A stretch of 64,000 nt of DNA from Erpetoichthys calabaricus. Its lineage: Eukaryota > Chordata > Cladistia > Polypteriformes > Polypteridae. The DNA is taken from contig NC_041402.2 in NCBI RefSeq assembly GCF_900747795.2, positions 182,919,375 to 182,983,374 of the forward strand. The letters run 5' to 3'. This document shows positions 11,481 to 24,180 of the stretch, one piece after another. The position numbers and the translations under genes are program-made. Position 1 is the first letter of the stretch; each line of letters starts with the position of its first letter. Below the pieces are notes generated by a model that ran no database searches, was not told the origin of the DNA, and saw only the letters and a list, made by a program, of their open reading frames with translations.

Positions 11481-12964
11481 GCTGTTTTTTGCTTGTCTGC
11501 CTTATTACCTTTTAAAATTTAATGTTTTTTTATATTATATAGTTGTATACCAATATTTACCAGTTCGAAGTATATTCTTGTACTTTAACCTGTTCCCATG
11601 TTCTCCTTGTGCTCACGTTTTGATCTGGAATTATGACATATTAAAGAATTAATCTGACACACAGGAAATGAAACGCTGCATTCAGTAAGTACAATGCACA
11701 CTACTTAGCATTTAATTTGGCGGCCACTTTTTGTCAGCCGTCTTTTCTGGTTTGGGCTGCTTTTGCAGTGTTACCCCTTGTGCTTATTAAATCTTGAAAT
11801 TCTTCATGTCCTTCGAATAAAAGGTTCTTGCGCCGCGTGTGTGAAAAAACAAAAATAAATAAAATGCACCCGTTCTTTCGTCATTTTGTTACAGCCTATC
11901 AAAGACTTGCTGATCATGTTTACTACAATCAATATATATGGGTTTTTCACTCCGGGCGGGCATGCGCATTCATCTCGTATGATTAGATCCAGCTAAACTA
12001 ATTTAATACACGGCTGCGTTTGAAAAACCGACCTATCCCGGATGAGTGTCACCAGCATTAACTTATCCAAGATGAGGCACCTGATCTCCGATGATTTAAG
12101 CGATGTACGAAAAATACCCCCCAGACCTCTATTTCAACATTGAATTACACTGTGATGATGCAGATTTAAAAATGTCAGTCCCGTGTTTGTGGTGTGCATT
12201 TTATCTTTTCATATTGCATTGTAACTTGCTTTTTTTTTTTATATTTGGTTAAAGTGCCACCTGATCATTTTATGCTTAATGTCGTTATAATCGAATTTAC
12301 TTCGCTTTAGTTACAATTTGTCTGTATTGATGCTTTAAGTTGATTTTATGTACTTGTCTTTTCCCTATTAAAGCTGAGTTTGATAAATCTAGTTTTAAGC
12401 TAATGTGAATCTGTTTTAAAAGTAAAGCTGCAAAAATTGACGTTCCTTTTCTGTAGTTGAGATGTGCTCACATTACCGGCCTCTTTACAGCTTGTAAAAA
12501 CTGACAGTATACATACTGCACTTTTTAACTCGATTCCAAATTAAGTTCTTCGGAATCTCCCTATCACACTGGCAAAAAATAGATGCCAGCATGCCACTGC
12601 CCGTATCAATGCCAATTGTACACTTACAGTAAAGCATGTAAACCTCTGAAAGTTTGCTTAACACTTTCTGGGCATGAGAGCATATCCAATGACTTCTGAT
12701 TTGGATTTGGGGAGAGAGGGTGAAAGACTAGAAGCAAATGAAAAATGAACATGTTTGAATAAGTTACTGTTTTTTTTTTTTTTTTTTTTTTTAATTGTAA
12801 CATCCTTTTAAATGTACCAGTTGGCAATCTTATTTCTTTTTGCTAAATGTTACTTAACATGATTAGTTCTTCTAGTGGTTTACAGCAGTTACCATTACCA
12901 CCACCAGCGTATCAAACTAATTGACATGGTGTTTTTCAACAAAACTGTTCTGTTATCTCCCCAG

Positions 12965-13172
12965 GTCTGATTAGCCACAATGGTGCAACATCCAGAATTT
13001 GACAAGGCTGGCCAGAAGGCTGGGCTTCAGGTTTGGCGTATTGAAAAGATGGACCTTGTTCCTGTCCCTGAGAAACTGTATGGTGACTTTTTCACTGGAG
13101 ATGCTTATATAGTTCTGAACACCATCAAACAGCGGTCTGGCAATCTGCAGTATGACTTGCACTTCTGGTTAG
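12965..13172 (+). CDS. gsn: gsn exon 2 (first coding), residues 1-64
   Basis: The acceptor tctccccag lies just before 12965, with 15 nt of 5'UTR and ATG at 12980. It encodes the start of G1, including [16 protein letters not shown] and [14 protein letters not shown]. It ends in phase 1 before gtaggc. Confidence 0.95.
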
Positions 13173-16100
13173 GTAGGCAACATTGTTTCTAGTATTGCAT
13201 TTTTGGATGTTAATATCTTGGTTAGCAGTCGTAGCTCAATGTAGCTAATGCTTCAGTCTCTAGAAGTATTTCTAGAAGTGCTCTTGTCTTTCTAACTGAA
13301 CCTCTTACCATATGAATAATGCTGCTTGGATCCAGATGTATACTTTAAGTCAATTTTCCATGTCTTGTAAAATGGTGAGGTTGTAGAAACATGTGTATGC
13401 TAATGCAGTAGATTGTAATGCCCAGTTAGTTGCCATGTAATTTCTCTAGAACTAATAAATGTGGTGTTGGGACCTCTTACCCATATTTTAAAAAAAAAAA
13501 AAAAAATTTTCCCTCTATGAATTCTGTAGTTTTTTGTTTCAGGAAAATTACAATTTTAAATAAGTGAAATTGACAAAATGCAGGTCTTATACGTTCCGTA
13601 CCCTACAGTCTGTTAAGCAAGGTATGAATGGGATTGCTACTGTACATAATTGTACAAAGTTAATGAAGACAAATTTGAGCAAATGGTACACAATGCTGTA
13701 TGTGAGGTGTAATACATAATGACCCATGTTGGTTCTGCACTGAATTGTTTAGCTATTGACAAAGCAGTGCAAAACCTTCTCTCTACAATACCCCATCAAA
13801 CTTAAAAGGGATGCTGTGGAGAGGGTAAGCAGCTTTAAATTTTATTGGTGTGTCTATCACTGAATTGAAAGTACAACTCCACCCTTTTTTTGACTGATGT
13901 CAAGAAGGCTGTCCAACACCTACTTCCTCAGACATCTCAATCTGTTCTCCATAACTTCGATGGGTGCATCCTCGCTGGCTTACATTCTGGTACCACACCT
14001 GCTCTGCTCAAGACCATAAAACCCTGCAGAGAGTTGTTACTTTTGAAGACGGTGAGCTGCCAACTATAAAATGTGTCATAACCTAGAATACCAAAAACAC
14101 CTGCTGGGATAACGGATGATGGCTCTAAGTTTAGATGGACAGCGACTTCTCCCTTCCCGGGGAATCTCCTGTGCATTCTGGAGTGACTTTAGGAGAGGTG
14201 TTTACCTCACAAAAAGCTGTTTTTAATATTGGGATATGGAAGAAAAGCCCTGAAGAATGTTGAAATATTACCAGATTTGAAGTTCTGTGCAGTTCCTGTT
14301 CAATATACTTCATGTAATATGGAGCTTTATATAGTGTATATACGTTTTGAAGCATTTTTTGGCTGAATAATGCACATGTCTGTATCACAATTTCATTTTT
14401 AATTGAAGGAATCTCTTATGTAATGCATTTCTAAAGCCTGCACAAAGTGGTGCTTGAACTAGAAAAGAGGTTTTTAGCTGGACCTTAACAAGGTCTAGTA
14501 TGTAAAATTCAGTTTAGTGGTCATTCATATTAGTCTTGTTTAAATCTTATTATAGGTGATTTCTGCTCCCAGGATGAGAGTGGAGCAGCAGCCATCTTCA
14601 CTATTCAGCTGGATGACCACCTTGGGGGCAAGCCAATTCAGTACAGAGAAGTGCAAGGCCACGAGTCCAATGTGTTCCTTGGCTACTTCAAATCTGGCAT
14701 CAAGTACAAGGTAAGCAAACTTACTGTAGTTACAACCTGAGCTGTGAGTGGATTTTTATCAATATCTTGCAATAAATTGCTAGCATACTAACTGTAAATT
14801 CATGGTTAAAATTCTTAAAAGTAACTTTTTTGGATTTTAGCTTTGACTGTTGATCGTGTAAACTTTTACCTAATAGTATATAATGCCCACAAAAAAAAAT
14901 ACGTATTACATAAATTTTACTAAAGTTAAGCCTTTAATTCTGACTTTTTTTTTTTTTTTTTGGATACAGGAAGGTGGTGTGGCATCTGGATTTAAGCATG
15001 TTGTTACAAACGAGGTGGTGGTTCAGAGACTACTGCATGTAAAGGGACGGAGAGTCGTCCGAGCAACAGAAGTTCCAGTCACTTGGGACAGTTTCAATCA
15101 AGGAGATTGCTTTATTCTGGATGTGGGCGATGTGAGAATCTTTTATTTTTTCATTCTTTGTGAGGCACAAGCATGTAATTTTCAAACTAGGAATGAACAA
15201 CAAAACATTTTTTTGCATTAGATTAGTCGCAGTCTTTGAATTTTTTCTATATGGAGCAGCAATGTTTTGGCAGAGTCTTCCCATTTTTGTTGGTGCCCTT
15301 CAAGCTTTTGAACTATTTACTTGGAGTCTCGATTTTAACAACAACAACATTTATTTATATAGCACATTTTCATACAAAAAGTAGCTCAAAGTGCTTTACA
15401 TAATGAAGAAAAGAAGAATAAAAGACAAAAAAGAAATTAAAATAAGACAACCTTAGTTAACATAATAAGGAGTAAGGTCCGATGGCCAGGGTGGACAGAA
15501 AAAACAAAAAAAAACTCCAGAAAGCTGGAGAAAAAAATAAAATCTGTAGGGGTTCCAGGCCACGAGACCGCCCAGTCCCCTTTGGGCATTCTACCTAACA
15601 TAAATGAAATAGTCCTCTTTGTAGTTAGGGTTCTCACGGAGTCACTTGATGCTGATGGTTATACAGACTTCTGGCTTTTAATCCATCCATCATTGTTGGA
15701 ACATCATGGTGCTTTGGGTAGATGGTGGTGGCACAAGCCACCACCAATAGGACACCGGAAAAGGAAACAGAAGAGAGAGTAGGGGTTAGTACAGATTTTG
15801 AATGAATAGTTATTATAATGAATTAGATATACAGAGTATCAGGATTAAATTACAGTGAAGTTATGAGAAGGCCATGTTAAAGTAATGTGTTTTCAGCAGT
15901 TTTTTAAAGTGCTCCACTGTATTAGCCTGTTAAGAAAATGTTATTAACACTGGATTTTTATACACCTGCCCAGTTCCTTTTTACATAGATTTTAGTGAAC
16001 TCTTATTCATGGGAGAGGCTGATGTGATGATAAACTAAGAGTCAAGCCTTCCAAATAGGTTTGTGCTTTACAACTACCAAAAACTGCTTTCACTGTGGTC

Positions 16101-17694
16101 TGGTCTCTGTTCAGTCTCAATCATTTCTACCCATGTATGTGAATAAGACCATGAGGTAATTGATTTCCTCCTTTTTGTCGTTGCTGTGACCCCTTAACAA
16201 AAGTAGGAAAAGTCCTTTTATGTTGTGGGGTAGGGTTATGACCCTCAACTTGAGGTTTTGTTCTTACTTGGGTACATTACACTGGTTTACACCAGGCATT
16301 CCAGAGATGATTACCAATAAGACCTCCACCATAAGTGGTGAAGGTGCAATGCTGAAGCTTCTCAAGCGGACTACTTGAAACTGCTGTGTCTTGATTGCAT
16401 CTCAAGTTCACGAATTTCATAGAGATGCTGTTTGCCAAGAGCCCTATACCTTCATTGATGTCTTTGTGTGGCATCTATTCTTGAGCAAATTTAGAGACTG
16501 AATTGCACACTGTAGCTGTCCCAGTAGTCCATGGTGTGCTAGTGCCCTGACCCAAAAGATATCCCATGATCCCTCAAAGATCTGATCAAAAACAGTTGGT
16601 TTATTCTGCAGATAGGCCAGAATCCATTTCTCCTTTTGTGTCCTGTTCAAAAAATTCCCAGGGAGCATTTTTGTTTACCTGCATTAAATCTCTAAGTAAA
16701 ACCAACCTAAATGCTGAGTTAAGGGTAATTACCCACATTTTTAAAAAAAGGTCTGTCTTTATACTAGCTGTGCTACCTGTCCAAGATGGCTGGAAATCTA
16801 ATAAACGTATACCTCCTTGTTAGAATTTGTAGTGCACCATGCAATGTGTAGGTCTCTGTGTTATGCCATTTGGTATGGGAAGCATATAAGCAGTGTTAAT
16901 GTTTTGATGTGCCATCGTTCTTAAGAACCCAAACTAGGCAAACACTCCAGTGGGAAGAGAACACCAGAAGTGGGTCAGTACAGCACTAATTAAGATAACT
17001 GCAGATAAATGGGTAATCTAATTTAGTGGGAACTGAACATCTTTCAGTAAAAGGGATTGGCAAGATTTAAGCGGTATTTTGGAGACTGGCTTGAAGACGC
17101 CATAAGTGAGCAGACGTTGGAATATATATAATTTTTTTTTTTTTTTTTAACTGAAATGAGTTTGTGGAGAGACTGACTGACTAGTAACGGACTTACCAGT
17201 TCAAATGGTTACAAAGACGTTTTTTAAATAAGGGGATTTTTAGGATTTACCAATATCTAAATTCAGCTTCACAAAACATTTCAAATGTTCCTATTTCTAG
17301 TAATTATTGCCTATGCTCAGAAAATTAGTGTATTCGGTTTTTTGTTCATGTACATTAAACATCTGAAACCCAAAAGTTACAGAATCTTCTGACTCGGTCT
17401 CCTTTTTGTTTACAGGAGATCTTCCAATGGTGTGGATCAAAGTCAAATCGCTTTGAGCGACTGAAAGCTACCCAGGTTGCCAAAGGAATCCGTGATAATG
17501 AGCGTAGTGGCCGGGCTAGGGTCTTTGTGTCTGAGGAAGGCATGGAGCGTGAGAAGATGATTGAGGTAAAATGGAAACTTTAATTTGTGTGTAGCTGTAC
17601 TTGGTTTGTTATGGGCTCTGTGATATCTCCACTCCAAGTTGGAGATGTTTGACTTGGTGGAAAGATTGTGAAAATGATTATGGTCATAATTGCT

Positions 17695-17727
<33 letters not shown>

Positions 17728-20700
17728 GCATGCTTGGAGTGAATGCTAGAAATCCCTCCTATTGCTTTACTGTAAAATACAGTGCTGATTGGTTGATCTA
17801 CTCTTAGGTACTGGGTCCCAAACCTGATTTGCCGGAAGGGGGCTCAGATGAGGATATAAAAGCTGATGCTGCCAATAGAAAATTGGCTAAGCTTTACAAG
17901 GTAGGCCTGTAAATATCACGTCTTGTGACTGTTGTAACTGGCTTCATTCAGATGAAAAGTACATGTTAAATATTTTAAAATGTTTCTTATGCAGGTGTCT
18001 AATGCTCACGGAGCAATGAGCATCGCACTTGTAGCAGCAGAGAATCCTTTTACTCAGAGCACCCTGGAGAGTGGCGATTGCTTCATATTGGACCATGGCT
18101 CTGACAACAAGATATTCGTCTGGAAGGGTTGGGATTGAAATTGGTTTTTCTTTTTTTTTTTTTTTCTTTTTTATAAACTTGGTATAGATTCAGTATTTGC
18201 CTTATTTGATCAGGTGTTTCATAATTCCCTCATTTTTAATATTTTTTTGCTTTGCTTCCATGTTTTTCCCCTGGTTATGGTGGTAACAAAGTTGGGCAGA
18301 CTAGAATTCTCCAGCTTTAGCAAGAGCCCATCTTCTTAGGAGTTCCCATGCATTTCCAGGATAACCATCAAAATATGAAGCCTTTTATGCTAGATCAGAG
18401 TCAATTCTAAGGAGTCCTGTTCAGTACAGTACCGTATATCTTTGGAATGACCAGTGAGCATCTTCCTGAAATTTCTAGCTTCTGAAAGTTGAGGCACTGA
18501 TTTGCATCACTGTTCTTTAAACGATGGTGTATAATCTGATACTCCCCAGGAGTGTCATGATCCAACCAAAGCCTGGTTCACTGATATTCATTAGTGCTTG
18601 ACCTTGCCTATGAAAATTTTCATAAGGATAAGCTTCTAGACTATGGATGGATGATATGCAGTACCAAATTATTTGTAGATAAGGCATGCAACATATATCA
18701 AATATCAGCTTTCCTAAGGCTAAATTAGGTTTTAACTAGAAAAACATTAATGTGTTATGAAACAGATTACCAAAGTGCAAAGGGGCACAGTAGTTTAAGC
18801 AACTACTTAAACTAGTTTCCCTCTAATCCTCAGTATTTACAAAAATAGGAATATTGTGCTAAGCTAATCTTAGTCAGTGACTCCTACTGTACATACATAT
18901 CCTGGACACCACATTTGTGGCTACGTTTTTTGTTTTTTGATTAGACAGATGTATTTCTAACAGGTTTCAGTGGATAGTCTGATTAGTAAATGGGTCATTT
19001 TATGGTGTCCAAAACTTGATTGTCTGTAGTTGGTGACTGAAGGCTTTTTCACATTTTATGCTATGCTTCTGTCCACTTTGACAATGTTTGTTCAGCCGTA
19101 GTAACTGATTTAGTTAGTAGTAGTCTTTATTCTCTTGGTGTGTCTAGGTTCTGAAACTTTTTTTTTTTTTTCCCCCTTAACCGCATTGTGAATTAACGAA
19201 ATGGAATAATAGTCAGTCTAACCTAGTGTCCCTTATACTTTTTCAAGGGATGCAAGCCAATACTGATGAGAGGAAAGCCGCACTTAAAGCAGCTGAAGAT
19301 TTTATCACTAAAATGGGTTATCCCAAATACACTCAAGTGAGTATTTACAGACGAGACTTTTAATTGGGTAAAAGGAAATATTTCTTGAAGAGCTAAGTTG
19401 TTATGCTGGTGTGTGGGTTTTTTAAATTCATAACTATATACAGTACAGTGTAGCTCCTGGTACTTTATAATGTTTCCCTTTTCATTTCTAGTTGGTTGAT
19501 TTTTAGTGTTACTTTGCCCATACAATCAAGATAGAAATAAATTAATGAAGGAACTGGGCCTTGAATATGAAATATATGCTGTTAATGGCCCAGGTGTTCT
19601 GTATGAAAGTGTGTACAAGTTTGCATTTAATTGTACTTTTTGTCAGAGCAACTGGATCAACAGGCTAAATACGGTGTGTGAACAGACATCCTTTGTAAAA
19701 TGTCAGAGACAAGTCAATTAAACGTGTGTTTTTAGTTAAATGCTTTGATAATTCTGAAAAGTACCTTTGCCAAATTACAGGACACCTGTCTCTTGATCAT
19801 TTTGGCAGGATTTATTCTGTTCTGCTGTTGAATTATATCGTATTTTTAGTCTTTTATCTAGTAAACCCCTTATCTTGCCTCTATCTTGTTCTTATTTCCA
19901 CTTAAGATTCAAGTGTTACCAGAGACTGGTGAAACGCCTCTGTTCAAGCAGTTCTTTAAGAATTGGCGTGACTTGTACCAAACCGAAGGACTGGGTGTCG
20001 CCTATGTTTCTGGTCACATTGCCAAAATTGAGAAAGTGCCATTTGATGCCGCCACATTACACGACTCTCATGCTATGGCTGCTCAGCATGGTATGGTTGA
20101 TGGAGGTGATGGTGAGAAGAAGGTAAGTAGCATTTACACGTTTTAGAGTAATTTTATTCAGATGTAATAAGCAGGAGGAAAAATACTTATGTTCCTTACA
20201 TTAAGTCTTGGAGGGGAAAATGTGGAAAGGAAAATTGTGCCTTTTTATGAATCACAGTATTTGTAAATGTTAGATTTGTAAGTTTCCAGCCTGTCCAGGT
20301 TTTGTAATAAACCGCTGATGCTGATAATAGGAGGTTCACCCTGTGCTTTTAATGCTGAATGTATGTTCAGTGCAAAATGTTAAAGGAGCAGACTAAATGG
20401 CTTCTTATGATACTGATGCTATTAAAGACTGTAGTCCTTGTGTCAAAAACTGAATTTATTTAGCAGGGATATGCAGCATTTTGATTAAACCATATAGCCC
20501 TGGAGTTTCATTACTAAATGTCAAACTATCTAAATGCTAAATATAAATTGAACTGGTGAAATAGTAGGTTCAATGTGTGCATACCTGCTGAATAATTCTA
20601 GATTCTCTTGGTTATAAGGCTTTTTAAATGTGCATGGATATTTTCAGATGGAAAGCTGTAGTTTTGTCATTGTGCTAGATGTTAATATCTTCTGTGGTTT

Positions 20701-23700
20701 TGTCTTTTTGGATTTTTTTTTTTTTTTTTTCCCTCTGATTTTTAAATATTTTTGTCTTTGCAGATATGGAGGGTTGAGAGCTCTGACAAAGTACCTGTAG
20801 ATCCTTCTACATATGGACAATTTTATGGTGGAGACTGCTATATCATTCTGTATAGCTATAAGCATGGTGGCAGACAGGGCCATATCATTTACAATTGGTG
20901 AGCATGCTTCTCTAGCTTTTGTTTAAAGTGTTTGCAGACATTTGTTTTGGGAGTAAAGGTTCTTGGCCCCAAATTGTTTGTTTGGTTTCAATGTAGCAAA
21001 GGAAGCTATTACTGATGTTTGCTGCAGTTTTGAGATTATTTCCTGGCACCTTTTTGTTTGTTTGAAACCTTCTAATGAAGACTTCTTTCAATGATGCAGG
21101 CAGGGTGCAGACTCGTCCCAGGATGAGATTGGAGCTTCGGCCATTCTCACTGCTCAGCTTGATGAGGAAATGGGTGGCGGACCTGTTCAGGTAATTATAC
21201 ATGAACTAAAATTGAGCAATCTTCGGCTGGTGTTCAAATTCTATTACATAGTTTTAAGTAGCTTGTGTAATTTCTTAATTTCCCTAGTACTTGCGTGTCT
21301 TGCTATTCTAAATGACCCTGGGATTTATTTATTTATTTTAAATTGGCTGTTTTTTAACAGACTTTTCTTTCTGAATGTGCAGGTCTCCATTTCATACTGT
21401 TGTGTTCTTTTAGGTTGAAGGCTCTCGTTTTACTTCTCAGGTATTCGTTTCCTCTTCATTTGGTAATGGTTTGTGCTGTTGTACCTTTTTTTTTCTTAAG
21501 AATAAATTGGGGAGCATCTTAATATTCTCAGCTTAAAGAGGATGGTGTATTTTTAAACCAAAAATTGATTACTACTTGCACAATATAAAATGTTCTGATT
21601 GATGGGCTGTGATCCCATGCCTGCGTTCTTCAGCCCTACTATCTTTTATAAGGCTTTGTGGAAGTGACTTCTGGGTTTCTGCTTGCCTTGCAATTGCATT
21701 TTTTGTTACTTTTCTGTGCATTAGAGTGACTGCTTTAGGGTTAAGCCCATAAGATTTAGAAATGTGTTTAATAGAACCATGTCATTATCCTTTTGGGTGT
21801 GATGATGCACCCTTGTCTACTTGTCTGCTTTGCTGTCTGATGCAATAATTTATATTGAGGCCCCCATTTATAAAGAACATTACATGGGACTATGGAATAG
21901 GTCAGCTGTACTAATGCACAGTGGAGATCTGCATTGGCAAGTTTCTTGGAATTCCCTACACTGCATGCAGCTAACCCACCACTTTCTTCAGCTTGTAAGT
22001 GTATTTTTAAAGCCTGTTTTAATAATATTAATCACCTACATGTTTCTCATTTCGTTTTTTTAGTTACTAACCTAGAGAGGCAAGTTTCACACAAAGCTTG
22101 CACTACTATCATTAACAATGCAATGCAAACATAAGCTAGAAGGCTTTGAGAAAACCAGGAGTTGGACAGTACATAACCTAATTATTGAACTGCATTTATT
22201 TTTTGATTGCAGAATTAAAACCAAAATGCAAGTTTTTCTCTGCACCACAAACTCGCAGGTGCATCTTGGTTCACATCTTGTGGAACAAGACCAGAGCCTG
22301 TATTTATCAAGCATCTCCAAGTAGGAAAAACTATCTTAACTGGCTCAAATGTCAGTGATACAAATTTTGGTCTTGATTTTGAGAGCAGGACTAAAAGCAT
22401 TTTTATCATTTTTGCCTGATTTTTAGAAAACTTAAGTTCACCAGGATTTAGGAGAGCATGTGCGTGGTCCTAACTTGCTAGGTGCTGCCAGAAGGTGCCA
22501 TTCAGCCAGAGATTCACCCTTGCATCCTGGGAAAGGCTGAATGTTTTAGGAATGCTGGACAACAATCATAAAATGTTATCAGTCTGACGGAGCAATCGTG
22601 TAACCGATTTAGTTCATCTCTATCTACACGGATAAGCCATGTGCCGTTGGTTAAAATGAATGTGTTACATGTAAAATGCTGCTTTGCATTTGTGATTATT
22701 TGGGTATGTGTCAAAACAATTTTTCTAATTTTGCACCAGACTTTGAAAGCCCTTGATGATGTGTGTGGTAATATGCAGGTTCATCCCCAAAGCAAGCTAA
22801 ATTATACAAATCGGCACACAAGATCATGGCCCCAAGTGTGTATTAGCATGCATATCTTAATTGCATTCAATATCCCTGTACAGTAATCCCTCCTCCATCG
22901 TGGGGGTTGCGTTCCAGAGCCACCCACGAAATAAGAAAATCCGCGAAGTAGAAATCATAAGTTTATATGGTTATTTTTATATTGTCATGCTTGGGTCACA
23001 CATTTGCGCAGAAACACAGGAGGTTGTAGAGAGACAGGAACGTTATTCAAACACTGCAAACAAACATTTGTCTCTTTTTCAATAGTTTAAACTGTGCTCC
23101 ATGACAAGACCGAGATGACAGTTCTGTCTCACAATTAAAAGAATGTAAACATATCTTCCTCTTCAAAGGAAACGGAGGAAAGCAAACAAATCAATAGGGC
23201 TCTTTGGCTTTTAAGTATGCGAAGCACCACGGCACAAAGCTGTTGAAGGCGGCAGCTCACACCCCCTGCGTCAGGAGCAGGGAGAGAGAGAAAAACAAAG
23301 TCAAAAATCAATACGTGCCCTTTGAGCTTTTAAGTATGCGAAGCACCTTGCAGCATGTCGCTTCACGAAGCAGCTGCACACAAAGTAGCAACGTGAAGAT
23401 AATCTTTCAGCATTTTTAGACGAGCGCCCCTATTGTCTAGGTGTGCGAACAGCCCCCCTGCGCACACCCCCTACGTCAGGATCAGAGAAAGTCAGCGCGA
23501 GAGAGAAAGTTGGGTAGCTTCTCAGCCATCTGCCAATAGCGTCCCTTGTATGAAATCAACTGGGCAAACCAACTGAGGAAGCATGTACCAGAAATTAAAA
23601 GACCCATTGTCCTCAGAAATCCACGAACCAGCAAAAAATCCGCGATATATATTTAAATATGCTTACATATAAAATCCGCGATAGAGTGAAGCTGCGAAGC

Positions 23701-24141
23701 GCGATATAGCGAGGGATCACTGTATATCCACACACAGGTGGTCACAGATGCAGACTTTATTTATATAGCCAGCATATTACCCTGAAGATAATAAGCAGGG
23801 CAGGATTGGTGACTGACAACAATGTGACACAGGTACACTGAGCTCTTTATTCCCTGAATCCCTGAAACGTGTTACACTTTGGAAAGAAAGGAAGCTGGAG
23901 GTTCCCATAGTATGGATAAATAGAACCTTCCAGAAAATTAAAGAATGGGATCACACCATGGAAGTTTTGAGACAATGGAAGAGTAAATGAGACTTCAAAA
24001 CCTGCGGGAAGATGATTCATCTGAAAATATAACTGGATAACCCATCTGTCCATTTTTTTTAAACCTACTTTATCCTGAGCAGGTTAGCAGGGATGCTGCA
24101 GCCTATCCAAGCAAGCATAAGGTGAAATCACTGAAGCGTGC

Positions 24142-24180
<39 letters not shown>

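Larger units (their letters stand above)
10350..12122. mobile_element. PIF/Harbinger DNA transposon relic
   Basis: The ends are a terminal inverted repeat: GGGGGGTATTTTTCGTAC at 10350 and its complement ending CCCCCC at 12122. Inside are a plus-strand transposase remnant and, in the opposite orientation, a second-protein remnant, the usual two-gene Harbinger plan. At about 1.77 kb it is shorter than a typical full element (roughly 3 kb or more), because the catalytic C-terminal half of the transposase is absent. A clean 3-bp target duplication is not visible (flanks tca and aga). Confidence 0.8.
2070..12964 (+). other. gsn: gsn intron 1 (about 10.9 kb)
   Basis: Lies between the candidate noncoding exon and the first coding exon. 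It holds two V-SINEs, a tRNA-SINE, a short repeat near 4.9 kb, a Harbinger relic at 10.35-12.12 kb and many homopolymer T runs (4687-4710, 5018-5048, 8156-8169, 8365-8385, 12769-12792). The remainder is AT-rich with no exon I can support. I looked for a signal-peptide exon for the secreted plasma isoform and saw no convincing one. Confidence 0.55.
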
